Assembly (NCBI RefSeq): GCF_904846675.1
Contig: NZ_CAJHBT010000006.1
Span: 61,005-125,004 of the forward strand
Direction of reading: 5' to 3'
Length of the DNA: 64,000 nt
DNA from: Psychrobacter urativorans
GTDB lineage: Bacteria > Pseudomonadota > Gammaproteobacteria > Pseudomonadales > Moraxellaceae
Positions 56,776-64,000 of the stretch are shown piece after piece. The translations under genes were made by a program, and so were the position numbers. Each line of letters opens with the position of its first letter. Position 1 is the stretch's first letter. The notes below the pieces were generated by a model. It made no database searches. It was not told the origin of the DNA and was given only the letters and a program-made list of their open reading frames with translations.

Positions 56776-58387
56776 TACCAAACTTTCAGCACCCAAGCTC
56801 TCAGCAACTAAGCTTGCCCGTGAGGTTGCCCAACGCCGCACCTTTGCCATCATCTCGCATCCCGATGCTGGTAAAACCACCATGACCGAAAAGCTACTGC
56901 TATGGGGTCAAGCGATTCAGGTCGCAGGCGAGGTTAAAGGTCGCAAAACTGACCGTCACGCGACCTCGGATTGGATGAGCATGGAACAAGAACGGGGCAT
57001 CTCTATTACTACCTCCGTCATGCAGTTTCCGTATCAAGAGCATATAGTCAATCTGCTTGATACCCCGGGCCACGCGGACTTTAGTGAAGATACTTATCGA
57101 ACTTTGACCGCCGTGGATAGCGCGCTCATGATGGTTGATGGTGCAAAAGGCGTCGAGGAACGTACCATCAAGCTGATGGAAGTGTGCCGGATGCGTGATA
57201 CGCCGATTATCTCGTTTGTGAATAAACTAGATCGCCAAATCCGTGAACCGCTCGATTTGCTCAGTGAAATTGAAGCGGTACTAAAAATTAAGTGTATTCC
57301 TTTAACGTGGCCGATTGGTATGGGGCAAGACTTCATCGGTGTTTATCATTTAACCGAAAATAAAACCTACTTCTATCAAAAAGGTCACGGTGGCGAGATT
57401 GTCGATGTCGAAACCCGTGACGGCTATGATTATCCTGATATTCGCGAACGCTTGGGTGCGTTGATGTTTGCTGCTTTTGAAGAGTCTCTTGAGCTGGTAC
57501 AAATGGCGCTGGAAGACTTTAGCGTTGAAGAGTTCTTAGCGGGCGAGATGACGCCAGTATTGTTTGGTACTGCGCTCGGTAACTTTGGCGTTAATATGGT
57601 GCTTGATACGTTGGTGAAATATGCGCCGCCTCCCAAAGCGCATCCTGCTAATGAGCGGGAAGTTGCCGCTACCGAAACTGACTTTACTGGCTTTGTATTT
57701 AAGATTCAGGCCAACATGGATCCGCGTCATCGTGACCGCATTGCCTTCTTGCGCGTGTGCTCAGGTAAGTACGAGAAAGGCATGAAAATGAAGCATGTTC
57801 GTTTGGAGAAAACCGTACGTATTGCTGATGCTTTGACCTTTTTAGCGGGAGACCGTGAAGCGCTAGAAGAAGCCTATCCGGGTGATATTATTGGTTTACA
57901 TAACCATGGAACTATCTCTATTGGTGACAGTTTTACTGAAGGCGAAGAGTTAAACTTTACCGGTATTCCGCATTTTGCCCCTGAGCTATTTCGTCGGGTG
58001 GTGTTAAGAGACCCACTCAAATCGAAAGCCTTACAAAAAGGCCTGCAGCAGTTGAGTGAAGAGGGCGCAACGCAGGTATTTATGCCGCAGATTAATAACG
58101 ATTTAGTCTTAGGTGCGGTGGGGGTGCTCCAGTTTGAAGTGGTCGCGCACCGGCTTAAAGAAGAGTACAAAGTACAGTGTACCTTTGAGCCAGTATCTAT
58201 CGCCACCGTACGCTGGATTCACTGTGATGATGAAGTGGCACTCGCAAAGTTTAAACGTAAAGCTCATGACCAACTGTCAATTGATGGCGGCGGTTATCTG
58301 ACTTATTTGGCTCCTTCACGGGTGAACTTGCAGCTGATGCAAGAGCGCTATCCGGAAGTTACTTTTAGTAATACTCGCGAGCATTAA
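56765..58387 (+). CDS. prfC: Peptide chain release factor 3
   Basis: A 540-residue translational GTPase that recycles RF1/RF2 from the ribosome. G1 is [16 protein letters not shown], the switch region [21 protein letters not shown]3 [13 protein letters not shown] and G4 FVNKLDR; the C-terminal part [11 protein letters not shown] is typical of RF3. The first 17 residues are a Ser/Ala/Lys-rich lead not conserved in E. coli. Upstream DNA is duplicated 8.4 kb to the left, across the respiratory island. Confidence 0.97.
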   Translation: MSADTKLSAPKLSATKLAREVAQRRTFAIISHPDAGKTTMTEKLLLWGQAIQVAGEVKGRKTDRHATSDWMSMEQERGISITTSVMQFPYQEHIVNLLDTPGHADFSEDTYRTLTAVDSALMMVDGAKGVEERTIKLMEVCRMRDTPIISFVNKLDRQIREPLDLLSEIEAVLKIKCIPLTWPIGMGQDFIGVYHLTENKTYFYQKGHGGEIVDVETRDGYDYPDIRERLGALMFAAFEESLELVQMALEDFSVEEFLAGEMTPVLFGTALGNFGVNMVLDTLVKYAPPPKAHPANEREVAATETDFTGFVFKIQANMDPRHRDRIAFLRVCSGKYEKGMKMKHVRLEKTVRIADALTFLAGDREALEEAYPGDIIGLHNHGTISIGDSFTEGEELNFTGIPHFAPELFRRVVLRDPLKSKALQKGLQQLSEEGATQVFMPQINNDLVLGAVGVLQFEVVAHRLKEEYKVQCTFEPVSIATVRWIHCDDEVALAKFKRKAHDQLSIDGGGYLTYLAPSRVNLQLMQERYPEVTFSNTREH

Positions 58388-58417
58388 TATAGTTAATCCA
58401 TGATATTTACATTTCTT

Positions 58418-58448
58418 TGAAAAGACACGCGGGCCGTGTCTTTTTTAT
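58418..58448 (+). terminator. Terminator after prfC
   Basis: AAAGACACG pairs with CGTGTCTTTT around CGGGC, followed by TTTTTT. Confidence 0.9.
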
Positions 58449-58628
58449 TGGCCCTCGTTTATTATCAATAACTCGCATTGATTATAGATAGCACTCTACA
58501 ATCATTTAACTAAAATCACTTAACTTAAGTAAAGCAGCGCTTCAAAAAGGCAAACAGTGTTCCAACAATACCCCGCAGTGGTTACGGTAGAATATCAGTA
58601 GATGCCGTGTGTTTATTAGAGAGGATAT

Positions 58629-59033
58629 GTGCCGATATTGAATCAATCCACTACCCGTAAACCCCTCGTAAGCCAGCAGGCAAGTGCTAGGTTTAATTAT
58701 TCGCGCTTATGTTCTGTACTTGCAAGTGCCGTATTGATCGGTATGACCGCCAGCTTCTCAGCCAATGCCAGCACGTTTATTTCGGCCAGAGACTTTCTCG
58801 ATTATGAGCTGCCCAAAACGGTACAAGGCAGTTGTAGTGAGCGCCAAAACTGTCCAGAGATTGAGGTCAAGTACCTTACAACCAATCATGACTGGATAAA
58901 TAAAGCAACCAATGCCCGTATTGATAATCTAGTTGTTAATAGCAAACCTACTGAGACCGTACCTATTACGATTACTGGCGCGATGATGGGAAACGCAACT
59001 GAACGGCATAATCAAACCCCATTTTATCCCTAA
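58629..59033 (+). CDS. Small exported protein, possible truncated DUF3298-like protein
   Basis: A 134-residue frame with a signal peptide whose core is LCSVLASAVLIGMTASFSAN, cleavage near ANA at about residue 47. The mature part (CPEIEVKYLTTNHDWINKAT) resembles the start of DUF3298/RsiV-type domains, but the protein stops after about 85 more residues where such domains continue for another 100. It may be a truncated remnant or a short family. GAGAGGA stands just before the GTG start. Confidence 0.55.
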   Translation: MPILNQSTTRKPLVSQQASARFNYSRLCSVLASAVLIGMTASFSANASTFISARDFLDYELPKTVQGSCSERQNCPEIEVKYLTTNHDWINKATNARIDNLVVNSKPTETVPITITGAMMGNATERHNQTPFYP

Positions 59034-59220
59034 GTGGCTATATAGAAGAGACGATATACTCATATCATTTGGTAAAACTGCTAAGATAAAAACATAAAGG
59101 CTGGATTTCACGGCTTGCATAAAGGTAATAAGTGATGTGAGCGCTAAGTAATTTTAATACTAAAGACTATTTTGATAATAACTGTTAAATAAATATTCAA
59201 TAATAAGGAGCGATATTATA

Positions 59221-60606
59221 GTGAGCAATTTAGATGAGAAGGACATGACAACGGCAGGAACAGACGCTGCTAATATCAAAAACACTGATACCGTTACAAC
59301 TGCAAGCAGCTCAGAAGCTGTTACTTGGCAACTCAATGCGCTTACAGAGGCGCTTGGTGACTTGTCGTTGACCGTAAGCGACAGTTTGTCAGTCGGGCGC
59401 GGTAGTGATAATGATGTGGTGCTGGGCAGCAAGCAAGTATCACGCAATCATGCGTTACTGAGTGTCTTAAACGGTAAGTTATATCTAAAAGATTTAAACT
59501 CATCGAACGGTACCTTTGTTAATGAGGAACGGATTGAGGGTAATAAATCTGAGCATCTTAAAGCTGATGATACCGTTGGCTTTGCCAGCTTTACTTTTCA
59601 AGTGGCGACACCAATAGAAGCTGACACAGATGCCGCTATACACGCTACTGAAGCTCCTGTGAAAGATAGTGTTAAAAATAGTGTGACAGACACTGCTGGT
59701 GACGTAGAGCAGCCAGTTAAGGCTGATGAGCCTGTAGCTGACTTAGAAGCGGCGACTATTGATGTATTGCCTACTGCAGTCGTTGATGCAGAAGCTATAG
59801 ATAGTGACGTTATCGATGCTGAAGTAGTGGACGCTGAGATTGTTGAACCAGCTATTGATGCGCCAGTAGAGCCAGTGGTCGTAGAAGCAACTGTTTTAGA
59901 AAATAACATTCCAGAAAATATGGTAGATGAGCCAATATCAGAAACTGTGGTATCGGATACTAAAGTAGAAGATCCCGTGCAAAAAGAAACGATGATATCA
60001 GAAGTGTTGTCTTCTACCGCTGGTAGCTCAGATGTGTCTGATACCTTGTCCCCTGATAAGTCGACACCTGATACATTAGAACCTAGCGTAGTAGCACCGA
60101 CAGTAGCAGCAATACCTAAGCCAAGTACGGCCGCTGAGCAGGATACAGTGATGTCCAATGATACTTCCAACCATACTTCTGAAGAGTCGCTAAATAAAAA
60201 GATGTTAAACACAGAGTCTCTGTATAAAGAGACTCCAAATGAAGAGCCACTAGTGACAGAACCAGTTGTTAATGAGCCCCTAGCAACAGAGCCAACTGCT
60301 CAACAAGAACCAACAGTCAGTCTAGAACAAGACAAAACTACCAAGACTGCGCTGCAAGAAGAAGCTGACCCCGATGTGCTACGTGCCAAACAAGCCGCCA
60401 CTGCTCAATTCTCAGGAACCGCCAATTTAGGCCAGCCACGCGATCTTGGTACTGAAGGTAATAACGCGATGGATCAGGCTCTTAATAATACGGCTAATGC
60501 CGGTCATGTAGAGAAGAAACCCAGTGGCGGTTGGTTTATTTGGGTATTTATTGCCATCATTATTGTCGGATTGGCATTATGGTTATTCAATATGGGCGGT
60601 GCTTAA
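59221..60606 (+). CDS. FHA-domain protein with long acidic linker and C-terminal membrane helix
   Basis: A 461-residue protein. An FHA phosphothreonine-binding domain occupies about residues 40-120 (SVGRGSDNDVVLGS, VSRNHALLS, DLNSSNGTFVN), with the conserved Gly-Arg, Ser, Asn-His and Asn-Gly. Then come about 300 residues rich in Val, Thr, Glu, Asp and Pro, probably disordered, and a final hydrophobic helix (WFIWVFIAIIIVGLALWLFN). It would be tail-anchored with the FHA domain in the cytoplasm. No Ser/Thr kinase gene is nearby. The GTG start has AAGGAG 10 bases upstream. Confidence 0.82.
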   Translation: MSNLDEKDMTTAGTDAANIKNTDTVTTASSSEAVTWQLNALTEALGDLSLTVSDSLSVGRGSDNDVVLGSKQVSRNHALLSVLNGKLYLKDLNSSNGTFVNEERIEGNKSEHLKADDTVGFASFTFQVATPIEADTDAAIHATEAPVKDSVKNSVTDTAGDVEQPVKADEPVADLEAATIDVLPTAVVDAEAIDSDVIDAEVVDAEIVEPAIDAPVEPVVVEATVLENNIPENMVDEPISETVVSDTKVEDPVQKETMISEVLSSTAGSSDVSDTLSPDKSTPDTLEPSVVAPTVAAIPKPSTAAEQDTVMSNDTSNHTSEESLNKKMLNTESLYKETPNEEPLVTEPVVNEPLATEPTAQQEPTVSLEQDKTTKTALQEEADPDVLRAKQAATAQFSGTANLGQPRDLGTEGNNAMDQALNNTANAGHVEKKPSGGWFIWVFIAIIIVGLALWLFNMGGA

Positions 60607-60740
60607 TCGTCGATTATTAGTTTGAGTTATGAGCTAAAATTTATAACCTTAGTAGTCAGTTGTTATTGTAATATCTGACTATTAATAGCTGTAACTAAAC
60701 AGATTTACAAACTATCCAGTATCCCTAATTACTAATAAGA

Positions 60741-60766
60741 CCTGCCAGTTTTGTTATACTGGCAGG
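60741..60766 (+). terminator. Hairpin after the FHA gene
   Basis: CCTGCCAG (60741-60748) pairs with CTGGCAGG (60759-60766); TTTTTTT comes only 15 bases later. It is a possible terminator or part of the trpE leader. Confidence 0.5.
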
Positions 60767-60896
60767 TTAAGTGATGGCTGTTTTTTTACTTAGTTTCAAC
60801 TTGCCAACTTTATTATAAATTCCATTTTATTGTGTTTGTCCTATTGTATTTACCATTCTCATCTTTTGCCAACAGGGTGCTAAGAGACTGCTTATT

Positions 60897-62393
60897 ATGA
60901 TGACTTTTGAAGAATATCAAGACTTTAAAGACCGAGGTTTTAGCCACGCGCCGCTCATTAAAAAACGTCTGATGGACGCGCAAACGCCGGTTTCGGTGTT
61001 TTCTAAAGTACGCGATTTGAGTGGTTCAGCCTATCTTTTTGAATCGGTAGTCGGCGGCGAGCGTTGGGCGCGATATTCGATGATTGGATTGGGCAGCGAT
61101 TTAATATTGCAATATGCTGATGGCATGATGACTATTAAAAAAGATGACCATATTGATATCGATGCGGTGGCTGATCCCTTTGGTTACCTCCGTAAGCTGA
61201 TGGCAGGTTATAAGATGCCAACGTCAGATGATATGCCAGCTTTGCCGAGCTTTAGTGGCGGACTGATAGGCTATTTTGGCTATGATATGGTACGTGTTAT
61301 CGAGCCTAGCGTTGGCTTGTCAGATGCGCCCAATCCGATGTCACTACCTGATATGTGGTTGATGCTGTCGATGAGTGTGATTGTGTTTGATAATCTAGAA
61401 AACACCTTATCCATTATCGTTTATGCTGATTGTAATGATGAAGATGGCTATGGGGCTGCTATTCGTGAGCTGGAGAAAATCGAAGATAAATTAGCAGAAA
61501 TGCCAGATTTAAGTGCGCCGATTATGCCGACCCCGAAGTTTAAATCGCAAACCGGCAAAGAGAAATACTGCGACGATGTCAGTAAAATTAAAGAGTATAT
61601 TTTAGCGGGAGATGTAATGCAGGTGGTTCCTGCGCAGCGTTTGACGGCGGATTATACCGGCGACTCACTGGCTGTTTACCGTGCATTACGTTTTTTAAAC
61701 CCATCGCCTTATCTGTTTCTAGTTCACGGCTATACCCTCGATGACCACAAACGCTTTGATATTATTGGCGCCTCTCCTGAGATATTATCGCGTATCGAAA
61801 ACGGTAAAGTAACTGTTCGTCCGCTAGCAGGCACTCGTAAACGTGGACAAGATGAAGCTGAGGACTTGGCATTAGAGAAAGAATTGCTTTCCGATAACAA
61901 AGAAATCGCTGAACACTTAATGCTCATTGATCTTGGGCGCAATGACATTGGCCGTGTCTGTGAATACGGCAGTGTTAAAGTCACTGAAAAGATGTTTATT
62001 GAGCGCTACTCACAAGTCATGCATATCGCATCCAACGTTGAGGGCACTATCTTGCCTGATAAAGATGCATTGGATGTATTTTGTGCGACTTTCCCTGCAG
62101 GAACCTTGTCAGGCGCGTCCAAAATCCGTGCTATGCAAATTATTGACGAAGTCGAACCGGTACGCCGAACTGTTTTTGGTGGCTCAGTTGGCTATCTAGG
62201 CTGGCATGGCAATATGGATACCGCTATTGCGATTCGCACCGCAGTCATGCGTCGAGGCAAGATTCATATCCAAGCTGGAGCCGGAGTGGTCGCTGATTCA
62301 GTGCCAGAAGCTGAGTGGGATGAAACCAACAAAAAAGCCTTGGCATTGGTTAAAGCGGTGAAAATGGCCTGCGATGGCTTGCGTATTCGCTAA
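60897..62393 (+). CDS. trpE: Anthranilate synthase component I
   Basis: A 498-residue chorismate-utilising enzyme for the first step of tryptophan synthesis. LLES-type allosteric region appears as SAYLFESVVGGERWARYSMI, and the catalytic part has the block RPLAGTRKRGQDEAEDLALE, LIDLGRNDIGRV and GTLSGASKIRAMQIIDEVE. The glutaminase partner trpG is not adjacent here. No leader peptide with tandem Trp codons was found upstream. The start may be either of two consecutive ATG codons. Confidence 0.95.
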   Translation: MMTFEEYQDFKDRGFSHAPLIKKRLMDAQTPVSVFSKVRDLSGSAYLFESVVGGERWARYSMIGLGSDLILQYADGMMTIKKDDHIDIDAVADPFGYLRKLMAGYKMPTSDDMPALPSFSGGLIGYFGYDMVRVIEPSVGLSDAPNPMSLPDMWLMLSMSVIVFDNLENTLSIIVYADCNDEDGYGAAIRELEKIEDKLAEMPDLSAPIMPTPKFKSQTGKEKYCDDVSKIKEYILAGDVMQVVPAQRLTADYTGDSLAVYRALRFLNPSPYLFLVHGYTLDDHKRFDIIGASPEILSRIENGKVTVRPLAGTRKRGQDEAEDLALEKELLSDNKEIAEHLMLIDLGRNDIGRVCEYGSVKVTEKMFIERYSQVMHIASNVEGTILPDKDALDVFCATFPAGTLSGASKIRAMQIIDEVEPVRRTVFGGSVGYLGWHGNMDTAIAIRTAVMRRGKIHIQAGAGVVADSVPEAEWDETNKKALALVKAVKMACDGLRIR

Positions 62394-62524
62394 TTTCTTT
62401 TGATACTACAGTTGTATAAGTACACTGTATTGAAATAGCCATAATTCTTAATAATAAAAATAGCAATACAATCAAATGCTTAAAAATTATTATTAAATAA
62501 ATGCTAAAAATTTTCGGATAGGGG

Positions 62525-62552
62525 TTGTGTTTTCTAAAATATTTGGTAGAAT
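62525..62552 (+). promoter_or_regulatory. Promoter of the tRNA-tuf cluster
   Basis: TTGTGT (62525-62530), 16 bases, TAGAAT (62547-62552), followed by the GC-rich discriminator GAGCCCC, a hallmark of stringently controlled stable-RNA promoters. Confidence 0.7.
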
Positions 62553-62560
62553 GAGCCCCT

Positions 62561-62662
62561 CTTTGAGAGAACAAGCCGACTTAGCTCAGTTGGTAGAGCA
62601 ACGCACTTGTAATGCGTAGGTCGCCAGTTCGAACCCGGCAGTCGGCACCATCTCTCTCAAAG
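62561..62662 (+). repeat. 10-base inverted repeat enclosing tRNA-Thr(TGT)
   Basis: CTTTGAGAGA (62561-62570) is perfectly complementary to TCTCTCAAAG (62653-62662). The arms lie 4 and 2 bases outside the tRNA and would close a helix around it in the precursor. Confidence 0.75.
62575..62650 (+). tRNA. tRNA-Thr (anticodon TGT)
   Basis: 76 bases with encoded CCA. Acceptor GCCGACT/AGTCGGC, TTCGAAC T-loop, anticodon in CTTGTAA. First of four tRNAs before tuf. Confidence 0.97.
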
Positions 62663-62733
62663 TAGCTTTTTATAGAATTGCTTTATTTTGAAAATATTTG
62701 AACTAAAAGTAAATTTTATTAAAAGCAACCTAA

Positions 62734-62817
62734 GGTGGGATTGGGGAGCGGTCAAACCCAACAGACTGTAAATCTGTCGCGAAAGCTTCGAAGGTTCGAA
62801 TCCTTCTCCCACCACCA
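62734..62817 (+). tRNA. tRNA-Tyr (anticodon GTA)
   Basis: 84 bases with a long variable arm, as class II tRNA-Tyr. Acceptor GGTGGGA/TCCCACC, anticodon in CTGTAAA, encoded CCA. Confidence 0.97.
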
Positions 62818-62908
62818 TATATTTCTAAAGTTTGTCATAGCATCGAGTATACTCTATACTGAGACTATCGTTTTTATATCGAATAGGTTAGGTTCAGATA
62901 GAGTTATT

Positions 62909-62982
62909 GCGGGTGTGGTATAATGGTAACACCTTAGCCTTCCAAGCTAATGACGCGGGTTCGATTCCCGCCACCCGCTCCA
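62909..62982 (+). tRNA. tRNA-Gly (anticodon TCC)
   Basis: 74 bases. Acceptor GCGGGTG/CACCCGC, anticodon in CTTCCAA, encoded CCA. Confidence 0.97.
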
Positions 62983-63092
62983 TATATATGGCACTAATCG
63001 CAACAAATAGTAATGAATACCTCATCACGACAGTCAGTTATTTCGCTGTTTCGTGATATTTTTTTATATAACCGAAAGGTTGTCTAAAATAC

Positions 63093-63167
<75 letters not shown>

Positions 63168-63620
63168 TTTATTATTTAAGTTTGTGTGGCCTGTTTGTTA
63201 TATGACGATACTGTCCAATAATTAGTGATGACTATCTTGGTTACTGATTAATTAACTACTAATTATATCCGATAATTTTATAAAGTTCTGCGCCGATATT
63301 GAAAAACATAATAATGACTCAGTAGAGAATAACTAAAAGGTAACACTGAGGTGTTGCCTTTTAGTGCTGTCAGAATGTTAATTATTGAGTATTGCAATGA
63401 TTTTACCTAGTAAATAGATTGAAAAAATTAGTACAGTACCCATATAGAGTATCTAAGACAAGTAATGATTAATAAGTAACAATCTTTAATAAACATCGAA
63501 ATTTTCAGTAGATAAACCATAGCGTCAACGGTTTGATGGTTTTAATTCTGTCATAAGCCGTCAAACAGCTATTTACCGATCTTTGATTAATGAAGATTCA
63601 CCAATAAAGAGGAATACCCC
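63168..63620. other. tuf leader region
   Basis: 453 bases between the last tRNA and tuf. Besides the 63333-63364 hairpin, a second weaker dyad GTTTGA (63530s) / TCAAAC (63570s) lies close to the start. Confidence 0.5.
63333..63364 (+). promoter_or_regulatory. 14-bp hairpin between tRNA cluster and tuf
   Basis: CTAAAAGGTAACAC (63333-63346) pairs with GTGTTGCCTTTTAG (63351-63364), one G-T wobble, loop TGAG. Only four T lie inside the stem end, so it may be an attenuator or processing site rather than a full terminator. Confidence 0.65.
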
Positions 63621-64000
63621 ATGGCAAAGGCCAAGTTTGAACGCAACAAGCCACACGTCAACGTCGGCACCATCGGACACGTTGACCATGGTAAAACCAC
63701 CCTTACAGCTGCTATCGCAACCGTAGCCGCTAAAACCTCAGGCGGCGAAGCCAAAGGCTACGCAGCAATTGATAGCGCCCCTGAAGAAAAAGCACGTGGC
63801 ATCACCATCAACACCAGCCACGTAGAATATGACACCGAAACTCGTCATTACGCTCACGTCGACTGCCCAGGTCACGCTGATTATGTTAAAAACATGATCA
63901 CCGGTGCCGCGCAAATGGACGGTGCTATTCTAGTCGTATCAGCGACCGATGGCCCAATGCCACAAACCCGTGAGCATATCTTGCTATCACGTCAGGTTGG
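63621..64000 (+). CDS. tuf: Elongation factor Tu, N-terminal part (continues beyond window)
   Basis: The frame runs to the window end (about 126 codons). [20 protein letters not shown], the P loop [14 protein letters not shown], switch [17 protein letters not shown] and G3 [13 protein letters not shown] are those of EF-Tu. The AAGAGGA ribosome site is 8 bases before the ATG. The position after tRNA Thr-Tyr-Gly-Thr equals E. coli tufB. Confidence 0.98.
   Translation, partial: MAKAKFERNKPHVNVGTIGHVDHGKTTLTAAIATVAAKTSGGEAKGYAAIDSAPEEKARGITINTSHVEYDTETRHYAHVDCPGHADYVKNMITGAAQMDGAILVVSATDGPMPQTREHILLSRQV

Noticed and set aside
59598..60212. 204-codon minus-strand Ser/Thr/Val-rich frame inside the FHA gene
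   Set aside because: It mirrors the low-complexity linker of the real gene on the other strand; repetitive composition explains the open frame.

Overview
The window reads as chromosome of a Psychrobacter-like gammaproteobacterium (Moraxellaceae). The support is the AT-rich backbone, gammaproteobacterial gene sets (gacS-type hybrid kinase, rpsB-tsf, ileS-lspA, metX-metW, prfC, and a tRNA-Thr/Tyr/Gly/Thr-tuf cluster), and hydrophilic low-complexity insertions in otherwise conserved proteins. The genus is inferred from protein resemblance, not from a search.

Layout. 1-4.5 kb: 3' part of a GacS/BarA-type hybrid kinase, a crotonase, a Bcr/CflA efflux pump. 5.4-8.9 kb: a four-gene signalling operon (membrane CheA-like kinase, single-domain receiver, two tandem CheX-type phosphatases). 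9.4-11.4 kb: rpsB-tsf. 11.5-19.4 kb: lytic transglycosylase, lrgAB-like pair, hflX, acyltransferase, aldo/keto reductase, FKBP isomerase, cold-shock/DUF1294 protein. 19.5-25.5 kb: ileS-lspA and ald. 25.6-41.5 kb: TlpA-like thioredoxin, GNAT-nitrilase fusion, BLUF photoreceptor, a D-2-hydroxyacid dehydrogenase divergent from serA, secreted HIUase-like protein, trhO, Sel1 protein, metX-metW, hemH, SDR, membrane protein. 41.6-46.4 kb: polA, ohr, a lipoprotein.

46.6-56.0 kb is a GC-richer island (60 bases from 49801 hold 32 G+C; 60 bases from 30961 hold 23). It carries a minus-strand operon ccoN-ccoO-monohaem cytochrome-dihaem cytochrome-TsdA-like dihaem cytochrome-CcoI-like copper ATPase, and separately a sulfur-dioxygenase-type MBL-rhodanese gene broken by a 1-base frameshift. 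Both units start from near-identical promoters (TTGATA-17 nt-TAGCAT) overlapped by the palindrome ATATT-N3-AATAT, so they look like one sulfur-responsive regulon. I infer that thiosulfate (and sulfide/persulfide) oxidation is wired through small cytochromes to a cbb3-like oxidase. A diverged copy of the prfC promoter and start codon lies between the two units, and intact prfC lies just beyond the island. That is the scar expected from integration at the 5' end of prfC, the site known for SXT/R391 elements. No integrase or transposase is visible.

56.7-64 kb returns to backbone: prfC, a small exported protein, a tail-anchored FHA protein, trpE, four tRNA genes in the order of the E. coli thrU-tyrU-glyT-thrT-tufB cluster, and the 5' end of tuf.

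Most promising for follow-up: the thiosulfate-to-oxygen island with its shared operator and prfC scar; the CheA/CheX operon without other chemotaxis genes; the MBL-rhodanese frameshift and lost active-site Cys; a membrane-anchored BLUF protein; and a membrane-protein gene whose only canonical long start lies inside the polA terminator.
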